From: Bacteroidota bacterium
GTDB lineage: Bacteria; Bacteroidota; Bacteroidia; Cytophagales; Cyclobacteriaceae
Assembly: GCA_022567155.1 (NCBI GenBank)
Contig: JADFHN010000031.1
Coordinates: forward strand, 1 to 41,980
Length of the DNA: 41,980 nt
Direction of reading: 5' to 3'
Shown here: positions 1 through 8,493 of the stretch, one piece after another
How positions within the stretch are numbered: the stretch's first letter is position 1
How the letters are laid out: each line of letters begins with the position of its first letter
Made by a program: the position numbers and the translations under genes
The notes under the pieces: generated by a model
Seen by the model: the letters and a program-made list of their open reading frames with translations, nothing else
Told to the model about the DNA's origin: nothing
Databases searched by the model: none

Positions 1-1382
1 CGGATATCCGGAAAATGCTGGATGAAGCCGATAAGATTGAAATCGAAGCCTATCATGAGGATGAGCTCGCGACAGAATTAATAGCTGATCTTCCTACGCC
101 AGGTAAGGTAATAGCAACGAAAACATTTGACATTACAAAGGTGACTGAACTCACCCTTTCAAATGGTGTGAAAGTAGTGCTTAAGCCCACGGATTTTAAA
201 AATGATGAAATACTAATGGCGGCTTCCAGCCCAGGAGGAAGTTCACTATATCCCGACGAGGACTATATGTCGGCCTCAAACGCGGCATCCATCATCAACG
301 AAAGTGGTGTAAGTGACTTCTCCTCTATAGATCTGAAAAAAATGCTTGCGGGCAAAACGGTTCGCATATCACCCTATATCGGAAGTCTTTCAGAAGGATT
401 TAATGGAAATGCCGCTCCTAAAGATTTTGAAAGCATGCTACAGCTCATCCATCTTTATTTTACAACTCCTCGTAAAGATGAAGATGCCTTCAAGTCAAAG
501 ATATCAAAAGACAAGATGTTATATCAAAACCTGATGTCAAATCCGCAATTTTATTTCCAGGATCAGGTTCAGAAAATTATGTCCCGGAACAACCCGCGTG
601 GAGGGGGCTTCCCTACGGCAGAAGACCTGGATAAAATTGATTTTGAACGTTCCTACGCCATCTATAGAGACCGGTTTGCTGACGCCAGCGATTTTCATTT
701 TGTATTTGTCGGAAATTTTGACATTGATGAAATTACACCGAAACTGGAGTTATACCTGGGAAGTCTGCCTACTCTAAACCGAAACGAAAGCTGGAAAGAC
801 CTGGGAATACGCCCACCGGAAGGTTTAGTGGATAAAATTGTTTTCAAGGGAACTGACCCTAAAAGCCAGGTAGTAATCAATTTCACCGGGGAAAAGCCTT
901 ATGATAAAAAATCGAACTATGATATCAGTTCGCTTGGGGAATTATTGACCATTAAACTTGTGGAAATCCTTCGAGAGGAAAAAAGCGGGGTATATGGCGT
1001 TGGGGCTTCAGGAAGGTCATCAAAACTACCTTACGAATCCTATACATTCAGGATTTCTTTCCCCTGTGCTCCTGAAAATGTAGATAATCTGGTGTCGGCA
1101 ACATTTGAGGAAATAAAAAACATCCGGGAAAACGGAGTTTCGGATGAGGATCTGCAGAAAATAAAGGAAACTCAGCGGCGCCATCGTGAAGAAAACCTGA
1201 AACGAAACCGGTACTGGGTAAATCAACTCAATGCTTATTACAATCACAATTCAGACCTGGATTCATTTTATGAGCGGGAAAAGCTGGTGGAAGCATTAAC
1301 CTCTGAGGATATAATAGCCGCAGTGAATAAGTACCTGAATATGAATGAGTACATAAAAGTGGTATTGATGCCCGAGCAATAG
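1..1382 (+). CDS. M16 family zinc protease, C-terminal half (partial)
   Basis: The frame is open from base 3 to the stop at 1382, so the gene begins before the window; the ATG at 15 is internal. About 460 residues are present, matching the second half of the roughly 930-residue PqqL-like M16 proteases of Bacteroidota. The segment REEKSGVYGVGASG near residue 325 is the typical M16 C-domain substrate-binding region, and the pattern of alternating alpha/beta M16_C repeats fits. The catalytic HxxEH motif belongs to the missing N-terminal half and cannot be checked. These enzymes are usually periplasmic or membrane-associated peptidases that degrade or process short peptides in a clam-shell chamber. 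No downstream partner gene on the same strand is close by. Confidence 0.9.
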   Translation, partial: DIRKMLDEADKIEIEAYHEDELATELIADLPTPGKVIATKTFDITKVTELTLSNGVKVVLKPTDFKNDEILMAASSPGGSSLYPDEDYMSASNAASIINESGVSDFSSIDLKKMLAGKTVRISPYIGSLSEGFNGNAAPKDFESMLQLIHLYFTTPRKDEDAFKSKISKDKMLYQNLMSNPQFYFQDQVQKIMSRNNPRGGGFPTAEDLDKIDFERSYAIYRDRFADASDFHFVFVGNFDIDEITPKLELYLGSLPTLNRNESWKDLGIRPPEGLVDKIVFKGTDPKSQVVINFTGEKPYDKKSNYDISSLGELLTIKLVEILREEKSGVYGVGASGRSSKLPYESYTFRISFPCAPENVDNLVSATFEEIKNIRENGVSDEDLQKIKETQRRHREENLKRNRYWVNQLNAYYNHNSDLDSFYEREKLVEALTSEDIIAAVNKYLNMNEYIKVVLMPEQ

Positions 1383-1435
1383 GGATATTTCCACTTTCAG
1401 GATCTTGGTCATTCCTGGAATAATTCTATGGGATT

Positions 1436-1606
1436 ATGGTAAAAATTGGCACCTGCCCTCCTTCGGACGAGAAGGAAGATTATGCACTGGATGTATGGGC
1501 TGGAGTGCTACCGGTAATTAATGGATATGGAATTCCCGTTCCGGATAACTTATTGAAAGAAGGAATTTCAGTTTCAGAGAGTATTAAACATGCCCGGGGT
1601 ATATAA
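1436..1606 (+). pseudogene. C-terminal relic of an FMN-binding split-barrel (pyridoxamine 5'-phosphate oxidase-like) protein
   Basis: From the ATG at 1436 a 56-residue frame reads MVKIGTCPPSDEKEDYALDV, then WAGVLPVINGYGIPVPDN and a short tail. This is the recognisable C-terminus of the pyridoxamine 5'-phosphate oxidase-like flavin-binding family: K-I-x-T-G-P-P, then DYALxVWAGVLP, then PIPD. Members are about 200 residues, so only the last quarter remains. The frame is closed by TAA at 1421 just upstream and the missing N-terminal part is not present in the 50 bases between this and the protease gene. I read it as a deletion relic, probably left when the neighbouring accessory DNA came in. Confidence 0.7.
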
Positions 1607-1823
1607 TTAAGAAAAGCTGTATGTATTGATTTTAAATAGGGCTTTTAATATCATTCCTGCTTACTAATTCGTTGATATAACGGACGGTGGCAATATAGCA
1701 AGAAGCGGATTGTTAGCGATTTATTATCGAACCAGTACAAAACTGAAACGGAAAAAAGCGCACCAAATCAGTCCTACACCGCTTTTGACTATATTACGTG
1801 TTACCACTCAATTAAATTCTAAT
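1607..1823. other. Gap with a 126-bp attC-like imperfect palindrome (1678-1803)
   Basis: No gene. The ends of 1678-1803 are imperfect inverted repeats: TAAC (1678-1681) with GTTA (1800-1803), AATATAG (1692-1698) with CTATATT (1789-1795), AAGCGG (1703-1708) with CCGCTT (1779-1784), with unequal bulges between the blocks. It ends 20 bp from the stop of the toxin gene, i.e. directly behind the last gene of the yefM-yoeB pair. Size and bulged-arm design resemble integron attC sites, but the RYYYAAC and GTTRRRY boxes are not matched exactly and there is no integrase in the window. Confidence 0.45.
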
Positions 1824-2081
1824 CTAATCATAATGAAACCTACATTTTGCAATTAATATTCTGTTATCTTTAACCTGATAAATTAGTCGGTGTTCTGCAT
1901 CGATCCTTTGAGACCAGAATCCTTTGTATTTATATTTTAATGGTTCTGGTTTTCCAATACCGGTAAAGGGTGTCCGGGAAATATCTTTAAGTAAATCACT
2001 TATTCTCTTCACTAACTTTTTATTGGTCTTTTGCCAATATAAGTAATCCTCCCAGGACTCATCGACGAATATATATGTCAT
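1824..2081 (-). CDS. yoeB: YoeB/Txe family toxin (ribosome-dependent mRNA endonuclease)
   Basis: The 85-residue product is co-linear with E. coli YoeB along its length: ESWEDYLYWQ at 8-17, RTPFTGIGKPEPLK at 36-49, FWSQRI at 55-60, EHRLIYQV at 63-70, CRFHYD at 80-85. The catalytic residues of YoeB are all kept: E46, R65, H83 and Y84. YoeB binds the ribosomal A site and cleaves mRNA when freed from its antitoxin. The start ATG overlaps the antitoxin stop by 4 bases (ATGA), the usual translational coupling. Full length with an intact active site, so likely functional. Confidence 0.95.
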   Translation of the reverse strand: MTYIFVDESWEDYLYWQKTNKKLVKRISDLLKDISRTPFTGIGKPEPLKYKYKGFWSQRIDAEHRLIYQVKDNRILIAKCRFHYD

Positions 2082-2332
2082 TCCTCTATGAGATCTTTTT
2101 GAAAGGATGAGCCTCTTTTCAATTTATCAATCGCAGAATCCAGCCTCTTTTCATTAGTCCTTGACGACACTTCATGTTGAGTTGTACATAATGAGTTATA
2201 TTCGTCCAATGAAATTATAACTACTCCAGTATCTTTACCTCGATTAATTATTAAAGTCTCAAAATTCTTAGTCACCCTATCAAGATAGCTCTTAATATCT
2301 TTTCGGAAATCAGATATTGTTGTTGTTAGCAT
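2078..2332 (-). CDS. yefM: YefM/Phd family antitoxin
   Basis: An 84-residue protein with the Phd/YefM DNA-binding fold at the N-terminus (MLTTTISDFRKDIKSYLDRV) and the family's central segment VVIISLDEYNSL at about residues 37-48. The C-terminal acidic and basic helix is the region that wraps the toxin in this family. It is first in the operon, overlaps yoeB by 4 bases, and is preceded by three evenly spaced GTACAA repeats that look like its operator. It should neutralise YoeB and repress its own promoter. Confidence 0.92.
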   Translation of the reverse strand: MLTTTISDFRKDIKSYLDRVTKNFETLIINRGKDTGVVIISLDEYNSLCTTQHEVSSRTNEKRLDSAIDKLKRGSSFQKDLIEE

Positions 2333-2346
2333 CGTTTTATAATTTA

Positions 2347-2376
2347 GTACAATATTAAGTACAAATACATGTACAA
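2347..2376 (-). promoter_or_regulatory. Candidate YefM operator: three GTACAA repeats at exact 12-bp steps
   Basis: GTACAA occurs at 2347, 2359 and 2371, upstream of the antitoxin start at 2332. The last copy is embedded in the palindrome TGTACA (2370-2375). E. coli YefM-YoeB represses through palindromes with a TGTACA core, so the same core here supports an autoregulatory operator. No exact TAnnTTTG promoter was found in this stretch. Confidence 0.6.
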
Positions 2377-2416
2377 AAAATCAAATCTCAAAATGGGTTG
2401 TAATACGTAAAAAAAC

Positions 2417-3001
2417 ATGTTCCATTTCAACATCTTTATCACGTTTTTAACTCTGTTTCATATCCCATTTCAGGACGACAATTCATTTTTTATTGATTTG
2501 GTTGCCGGCGCGGTAAAAAGAACACACGCCAACGTAATGTATGATCCATCATATTTTTCGATTGATTACCCTAATGGTGATGTGCCGTCCGACAAAGGGG
2601 TATGTACGGATGTGATAATCCGGGCTTACAGATTTGCGGGTATAGATCTTCAGAAGGAAGTTCATGAAGATATGGTTGAAAACTATTCGCTTTATCCGGA
2701 TGCCTGGGAGCTTACACGGCCTGATAAAAACATCGATCACCGGCGCGTGCGCAACCTGATGAAGTTTTTTGAGAGGAAAGGGATTTCCAAAAGTATAACA
2801 AATAACGCCGTTGAATACCTGCCTGGAGATATCGTTACATGGGATTTAGGCGGCGGAATTGATCATATCGGAATCGTAATTAACAAAAAATCTGCAGACG
2901 GTTTCAGGCCGCTTGTCGTCCATAACATAGGAAACGGGCCAGAAATATCGGATTGCCTGTTTCAGTTCAGGATTACCGGGCATTACAGGTACAGGAAATG
3001 A
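2417..3001 (+). CDS. DUF1287 family exported protein
   Basis: A 194-residue protein with a hydrophobic N-terminus (residues 1-17) that looks like a signal peptide. The body matches DUF1287 from end to end: YDPSYFSIDYPNGDVPSDKG (42-61), then GVCTDVIIRAYR with C63, KNIDHRRVRNL (104-114), PGDIVTWDLGGGIDHIGIV with H150, and RPLVVHNIG with H169. The invariant Cys and His placed like those of NlpC/P60-type hydrolases suggest a papain-like catalytic fold, which is my inference; the family has no firmly established activity that I know of. It stands alone: the toxin-antitoxin pair is divergent and the next gene is 800 bp away. Confidence 0.88.
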   Translation: MFHFNIFITFLTLFHIPFQDDNSFFIDLVAGAVKRTHANVMYDPSYFSIDYPNGDVPSDKGVCTDVIIRAYRFAGIDLQKEVHEDMVENYSLYPDAWELTRPDKNIDHRRVRNLMKFFERKGISKSITNNAVEYLPGDIVTWDLGGGIDHIGIVINKKSADGFRPLVVHNIGNGPEISDCLFQFRITGHYRYRK

Positions 3002-3802
3002 AGTTGGAAGTCCGAAGTCCGAAGTCCGAAGCTCAAAGCTCAAAGCTCAAAGCTCGAAGCCCTTAGTAGCTGCACCTCGGTCTATTTCGGCCTACGCGCC
3101 CTCCTAACCTCCTTGCCAAAGGCATGACTATGTCAAAAGGAGGAACCCCGTCCGCATATTTGTGTATAAATTTTGTATATAAATTTGGTCTGAAGCATAT
3201 TATTCCGTGTGGTTGCCTCTCCTTTAGGAGAATGTGAGGTGCGGGTGGGTAAGAATTTTAATTATAAAACTCCTGCGCGCACTCCTAAGCTCTTTGCCGA
3301 TCCGTAGGATTCCTTTGGAAAGTCGTAGCCGAAAGTGGAAAGCCCAATATTGATATTTTAGCCCTGCACTGCCCCTAGGTCCCCCGCCATCATTTCATTT
3401 CGGACGGGCAGGCCTGAAGGGGATGCCAGCCACACCTGAAAACCCAAAGTGATGTGGCGTAATTGCTTGAATGGATTTCTGAAACTACGCTGTGAACTTT
3501 GCACCTGCCCTGCACCATTCTCCAGTTATTAAAGCCCGCTTTGTCCACCGGAGACATAGCCGAAGGTGGAAAGCTCGAAATCCGAAGTCCGAAGCTCGAA
3601 GCTCGAAGCCCGAAGCCCGAAGCCCGAAGCTCGAAATGGCTTTACCTGCCATAGGCGCAGCCGAAGGTTGGAAGCTTAACACATGTAATACTTTATATCA
3701 GACAATTCATCCGTAAAAATTCAAAGTTTAGTCAGTTACTTTTTTTCGAATGCCCTACACTTCAGATATTAGCCGGAAATTAATGATAACCCAATTAATT
3801 GT
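3002..3802. repeat. 801-bp gap with two heptamer tandem arrays and GC-rich palindromes
   Basis: Two arrays of a 7-bp unit (GAAGYYC and variants): 3007-3062 has 8 units and 3570-3632 has 9 units, starting 5 bp after the DUF1287 stop. Variants are blocked (GAAGTCC, then AAAGCTC, then GAAGCCC), the pattern left by slippage. Between them are short palindromes such as TCTCCTTTAGGAGA near 3218 and phrases of the form GCCGAAGGTGGAAAGC repeated near 3328, 3560 and 3660. Reading frames across the arrays give only repeat-encoded Ser/Lys/Pro/Glu-rich peptides and are not genes. Confidence 0.8.
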
Positions 3803-3808
3803 TTGATT

Positions 3809-4231
3809 ATGAAAATTATTTTGAAGAAAATCTCAGCCGTACTTTTTTTTACTGCATTATCATTGTCAGGATACAGCCAGGGAAAAATCACGCTGAAAAT
3901 TGAAATCAACGATCTGAAAAGTGATAAAGGTAAAGTGATGATCAGCATCACGAACAGCAACAAGAAAACGATTAGTGAAAAAACAGCAATCATTTCTGAT
4001 GGGCTTTGCATAGTGGTTTTCGACTCACTATCGGCAGAAATATATGCTGTCAGTTACCTCCATGATGAAAACCTGAATAAGACCATGGATTATGGGTCGA
4101 TGGGAATTCCTGCAGAAGGCTACGGGTACTCCAACAATGCACGCGGATTTATGGGTCCACCCGATATTGAAGATCAGCTTTTCGAATTTAAAAAAGACAC
4201 AACCCTGGACCTAAGGACAAAATACTGGTAG
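3809..4231 (+). CDS. DUF2141 family exported protein
   Basis: A protein of about 140 residues with a clear signal peptide (MKIILKKISAVLFFTALSLS, cleavage after SGYSQ). The mature part has the DUF2141 signature: KGKVMISI, then YAVSYLHDENLNKTMDYGSM, then GIPAEGYGYSNNARG and GPPDIEDQLFEF. DUF2141 proteins are small exported beta-rich proteins of Bacteroidota and Proteobacteria with no established function. I chose the ATG at 3809 because it begins a standard K-rich signal peptide; an ATG at 3803 adds only two residues. No operon partner. Confidence 0.85.
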   Translation: MKIILKKISAVLFFTALSLSGYSQGKITLKIEINDLKSDKGKVMISITNSNKKTISEKTAIISDGLCIVVFDSLSAEIYAVSYLHDENLNKTMDYGSMGIPAEGYGYSNNARGFMGPPDIEDQLFEFKKDTTLDLRTKYW

Positions 4232-4378
4232 CCTCCCCTCATGTTGTATGCATGAACCAATGCTAAAATGTGTAAATGCTTAAATGCTTAAATAATTGCC
4301 AACTGCATACTGAGAACAGCCAACTGGTTCAACAGTTTTCAATCTTTGACCAAGAATTATAAGATACCCCATGAATAT

Positions 4379-5179
4379 TTAGGGCAGCACAGCAAAAATC
4401 CGTACCTGACCGCCTGATCCGCCTTCCAGTTTGATGGGAGCCACGATCAGAAAAGCCCCCACTGGAGGAAGGAGGTTTAAATCAGCTACATTTTCAAGAT
4501 GGTATTTTCCTGCCCCGTTTACTATATCGTGCGCAGGAAAACCGTCTGCAGCGCCGGCATCAACACTCAAATTATCGATTCCTATTCCACTGATATTTCG
4601 AACGTCTATCAGAAACCGGGCGGCTTCTGCGGAAAATCCGGGGAAATGCATCTTGCCGCTGCTGTCCATATTACGGTAGGCTTTCATATCGTTCCACTTT
4701 TCACCCCATCCTGTTTGCATCAGCACGATGGCTCCTTCCGGTATTTCCCCATATTCTGACTCCCAGACTTCAAGGTCCTGCCTGGTCAGCACATAGTCGG
4801 GATTTTCTGTACACTTTTCAACTACATTTACTACCACTGCCGGACCAAACAGATCGGATACTGCAAGCTGATCTACTGACGGTTGCCCATCAGCAAAATG
4901 CGCCGGAGCATCCAGGTGCGTGCCGAAATGCTCCGGAGTACGATACGCTCCCATGGCCGGGGCGCCACTCTTATGCGCTGCCAGTGTGTCGTAAATAAAA
5001 GGGCTGGTATCGGAACCCGGCCAGTGCGGATTCTTTTGATTCAGGGTATACGTCAGGTCAATTATCGTGAGATTGCCTGAAAACAACTGATCAAACCGGT
5101 CTTCCTGGATCTTTTTGGATTGTACACATGCGCTTAAAACAAACCAATTTAATAGGGCGAAATATATTGTACTTTTCAT
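4379..5179 (-). CDS. Cyclase/kynurenine formamidase-like metal hydrolase, lipoprotein
   Basis: A 266-residue protein of the cyclase family (PF04199). The metal-binding motif HxxxHxDxxxHF is present as H84-FGT-H88-L-D90-APA-H94-F. Later blocks GAIVLMQTGWGEKW and GIGIDNLSVDAG also fit. The N-terminus is a lipoprotein signal peptide with lipobox L15-S16-A17-C18, so unlike cytosolic KynB this enzyme should be anchored in the cell envelope. The family hydrolyses amides or lactones with a divalent metal; the substrate here is unknown. It starts 20 bp after the M14 carboxypeptidase gene, so the two are probably one operon acting on imported or external peptides and their derivatives. Confidence 0.88.
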   Translation of the reverse strand: MKSTIYFALLNWFVLSACVQSKKIQEDRFDQLFSGNLTIIDLTYTLNQKNPHWPGSDTSPFIYDTLAAHKSGAPAMGAYRTPEHFGTHLDAPAHFADGQPSVDQLAVSDLFGPAVVVNVVEKCTENPDYVLTRQDLEVWESEYGEIPEGAIVLMQTGWGEKWNDMKAYRNMDSSGKMHFPGFSAEAARFLIDVRNISGIGIDNLSVDAGAADGFPAHDIVNGAGKYHLENVADLNLLPPVGAFLIVAPIKLEGGSGGQVRIFAVLP

Positions 5180-5199
5180 ATCACTTTTATATAACTATT

Positions 5200-7833
5200 T
5201 TATTCACCCCGATCCACAGGAACAGAAATATGGTTTCCGAAAAACAATGCATTCAGGAAAAGCCTGTTGGTACCGTACCACGAACCCCTGAAATTAGGAT
5301 TGTCAGCAAACAACACAACCCTGCCCTTGCCCAACGGGCTTACAATCAGCGAGGCAGACGGGATCAGAAAATCGTTCAGGTTTTTCTTTGTTATAAATCC
5401 GTCTATATGCGGATTCGTGGTATATCGGGCCACCGTTGCATACGCATTTTTACTTGGTGCTAGCCATACGGTACTGTTCCTGTACACGGGCAGCCTGTTA
5501 TCACGATATCCGAATGCCAGCGGATGGGTAATATCCAGATCAACCTCAAAAATAGCTCCTCCTACCCTGTTCTTCGCAATATTTTCCCGTGCGTCCACAT
5601 AAGGCAGCCGCTTCACCGGTTTATCGTTTTTATCCGTATCCTCTTTGTCTTTGTCTTTGTCTTTATCTTTGTCTTTGAGTTTATCCTTATCTTCAATCAG
5701 CGATTCTTTTACCAGCTTTTTCTTGATCGCCCACGAAGAAGCTGTTCGTATGGTAATCAAGGTATTTCCACTGGCCGTCCATGTACTTATTTTTTGTCTT
5801 TTTGCAGAATCAAGTTGATTGTAACTGCCCGACACCATCACCATTACATTGTATTTGCTTAAGTCAATCCGGTTAAAGTTCCGGAGCTGAACTTTGGTAA
5901 TTGGCATATCAACCCGTGTGTCAAGCAGATGCCATACCTCTCCTGCTTCATACGACGACACGCCATCGCCTACAAACATCAACGCCTCCGGCTTCTGAAC
6001 GGGCATGAAATAGCGGCTGCCCAGATCGATCCCTTTCACGCTATACCCTGTACTCACCGTAAAAACCGGAATCCGGTACATAATTGAAGCTTCTTTAATA
6101 ACACTGTAAAGTGAGTCGGAGCTGATTTTCTGCAGACTCACTGGGATCATGAGGGTTCCATAGCTGAAATCTTTTTTTACACCTTCAACAGAAGCCGAAA
6201 AGGGCTTAAAAGCCGCTTTTATTACAGCGCCGTTTTTTTGCAAAAAGTATAAAAGCGCCGGAGCAAAATAATCGTCCCAGGATATGAGGTACGCGTATTG
6301 TGACTGGTTTACTTCAGGTACGGCTACCAAATTATCAGTATCCGATATTTCGTCGCCTGTTTTAAATGTGCCTGTTATTCCGGTATAGGGCATGTTGTAA
6401 AAATTCGCCACTGACCAGGCCGATGCATCATAAAACACGCTGTCAGTATAGTTTTTGTATGTTTCAAACATTGTTTGCACCATGCGATACTGCGGTTGTT
6501 TTGCCGGCACAACATACGCATAAGACGGATCAAATGTTTTTCCGCTTTTAGTTACGGTTGCCCCAAGTCTATACACCTTCACACGGTGAAGAAGCAGTTT
6601 ATCAATAAAAGCCAGGGTCCGGTTTTTATCATACCGATCACCGAAAACATATGCTTTCACCGGATTTTTTTCAGCACGGGTTATGGCGGATTTGAAAAAA
6701 TCCTGCTGGTACCTGTAAAGCATATCTTTATTTTCTACCGCAGCCTTAATAGTAGCCAGGCTGGATGTAAACTGATTTCGTATGGTAAATGCAAAGGTGA
6801 TCTTACCAGTAGTGGTCTTCTGCACATGGCCCCGTGAACTGGCCTGCTCAAAAAGCAGTCCAAGTCCTCCCTGAAGATCAGGATATGACGATCCGTAACC
6901 CGGATAGGTGCCATCAAAAATCTCTTTGGTAAAATAAAAGGAACCGATCTTATCAAGACTTTCCTGGAAATATCTTGCAAAGGTCTCATTTAATTTCGTA
7001 TAATTTTCTTTTGGCATGATCGGATCTTGAGAACCGTTGACTTTCATAGGTTCGAAAAAATACGTACTGTTCGTTCCCATTTCATGAAAATCCGTTACCA
7101 CGTTGGGATACCACCGGTGGTACCAGTTTAGTTTGCCGCGACTCTCAGGATGTATTCCCAGCAGCCAGTCCCGATTTAAGTCAAACCAATAATGGTTGGT
7201 GCGCCCCCGGGGCCAGTCTTCATTATGCTCTGCATCCATCGGATCCTCAACCATAGGGTCACCTTTGTACATGTTGGCCCAATGGGTATGGCGGTCACGT
7301 CCATCCGGGTTGATGGTGGGGTCAATAAAAATGATGGCATTTTTCAGGTAATCCAAAACGGATTCATTGGTTGAAGCAACAAGTGTGTAAGCCGTAAGCA
7401 TGGCCGCTTCGGAGCTGGAAGACTCATTACCATGCACATTATATCCCAGGTTTATAAAAACAGGTAAATCAGAAAAATCAGCAACCGTGGTGTTAGGATT
7501 ACAAACCTGCAAATGCTTTGCTCTCAGGTTTTCGATGTCAGTAAGGTTTGCCGGATCGGTTACAGTGAGAATGATCAGGGGCCGGTACTCATAGGTGTTT
7601 CCATAGATTTCAATACTTGCCCTGTCGGAAATACTTGCCAGCTCCTCCATATACGATACCAATCTGTCGTAGCGTGTATGATGTGTACCTATGGGATACC
7701 CCAGAAAGGCTTCCGGTGTGGGTATATCAGGGTTATACGGTCCGTTGCCACCCAGAAAATAATCCTGGCATACAGCAGGGTAAACAATTATAACGGCAAT
7801 AAATAACAGTGATAAATGGAATAACTTTTTCAT
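5200..7833 (-). CDS. Large exported M14 family zinc carboxypeptidase
   Basis: An 877-residue protein with an N-terminal signal peptide (MKKLFHLSLLFIAVIIVYPA, then VCQ). The M14 catalytic domain follows: zinc ligands H134 and E137 in YNVHGNESSSSE, the NPDGR substrate motif at 175-179, FDLNRDW at about 217-223 and the third zinc ligand H250 in TDFHEMG. FEQASSRG further on carries the probable catalytic Glu. A C-terminal half of roughly 450 residues follows, of the type found in large Bacteroidota M14 peptidases. Near residue 720 there is a Lys/Asp-rich run encoded by a 6-bp repeat (TTTGTC on the plus strand, about 5643-5676) which may vary in length. Likely periplasmic peptide processing; co-transcribed with the cyclase lipoprotein. 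Confidence 0.92.
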   Translation of the reverse strand: MKKLFHLSLLFIAVIIVYPAVCQDYFLGGNGPYNPDIPTPEAFLGYPIGTHHTRYDRLVSYMEELASISDRASIEIYGNTYEYRPLIILTVTDPANLTDIENLRAKHLQVCNPNTTVADFSDLPVFINLGYNVHGNESSSSEAAMLTAYTLVASTNESVLDYLKNAIIFIDPTINPDGRDRHTHWANMYKGDPMVEDPMDAEHNEDWPRGRTNHYWFDLNRDWLLGIHPESRGKLNWYHRWYPNVVTDFHEMGTNSTYFFEPMKVNGSQDPIMPKENYTKLNETFARYFQESLDKIGSFYFTKEIFDGTYPGYGSSYPDLQGGLGLLFEQASSRGHVQKTTTGKITFAFTIRNQFTSSLATIKAAVENKDMLYRYQQDFFKSAITRAEKNPVKAYVFGDRYDKNRTLAFIDKLLLHRVKVYRLGATVTKSGKTFDPSYAYVVPAKQPQYRMVQTMFETYKNYTDSVFYDASAWSVANFYNMPYTGITGTFKTGDEISDTDNLVAVPEVNQSQYAYLISWDDYFAPALLYFLQKNGAVIKAAFKPFSASVEGVKKDFSYGTLMIPVSLQKISSDSLYSVIKEASIMYRIPVFTVSTGYSVKGIDLGSRYFMPVQKPEALMFVGDGVSSYEAGEVWHLLDTRVDMPITKVQLRNFNRIDLSKYNVMVMVSGSYNQLDSAKRQKISTWTASGNTLITIRTASSWAIKKKLVKESLIEDKDKLKDKDKDKDKDKEDTDKNDKPVKRLPYVDARENIAKNRVGGAIFEVDLDITHPLAFGYRDNRLPVYRNSTVWLAPSKNAYATVARYTTNPHIDGFITKKNLNDFLIPSASLIVSPLGKGRVVLFADNPNFRGSWYGTNRLFLNALFFGNHISVPVDRGE

Positions 7834-8493
7834 TGAGCTACAGGTTAAATTAAAACACGCCCCAAGATATAAAAGGATTGACTAAACCGGAAAATTTCTG
7901 CTGTTGTGCTGATATTTTTGGTTCATCCGCAAGATGAATACTTTTTGAAAAAAATTCTATAAAAATTCTGTTTCTAAATCAAAAAGTACGGGTAATTGAA
8001 TTTGAAATGGAACGCTTTACGCTGCGCTAAAAGCGCACCAGGGACAAATCATATTGATATAATTCTGTTTATTATGATATCCTCTTGCCTCAGTCTGATA
8101 CAAAATGGAAGGTTGCGCCTGCTTGCCGGCTAGGCAGGGAGTACCCGAAATATTTATGAAATAACAATTCAATAGATGAATTTAAGGTGCAACCATGCCT
8201 ACGTATACTACGGCAGGCAGGCGCACCGTAATATTAAGCCCTCCCATTCACATCACTAAAAAAGTAAATAAATTTTACTGAAGAGGTGTTGTTCAGACAT
8301 GGACATTGCTTAATCTGATAACTTTGGGTTATGACCTTGATACGGTTGGTTATTCTCCAAATTCTAATCGTGTCTGTTCAGGCTTTTCTACTCGCTTTTT
8401 CTCATTTTTACCACACTCTTTTTCACCCTGTTATCTATTTCCCTGTATTTTTTTTAAATCCTCCGTATCTTGGGTGCCTTGTAAAATTGCGTT
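7834..8493. other. 660-bp divergent intergenic region with palindromes and a candidate promoter
   Basis: No gene recognised. A hairpin TTCATC-CGCAA-GATGAA lies at 7922-7938. At about 8113-8225 a long, nested, GC-rich imperfect palindrome runs from GGTTGCGCCTGC to GCAGGCGCACC. A TAnnTTTG match, TAACTTTG, is at 8319-8326 on the plus strand but without a well-spaced -33 TTTG. TATCTTGG at about 8477, just upstream of the next gene, is a one-mismatch alternative that would give a short leader. Two overlapping plus-strand frames here are low-complexity Phe/Ser-rich and look spurious. Confidence 0.55.

Noticed and set aside
3485..3716. Overlapping frames on both strands across the second heptamer array
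   Set aside because: Their sequence is dictated by the 7-bp repeat and there is no domain, start context or neighbour to support a gene.
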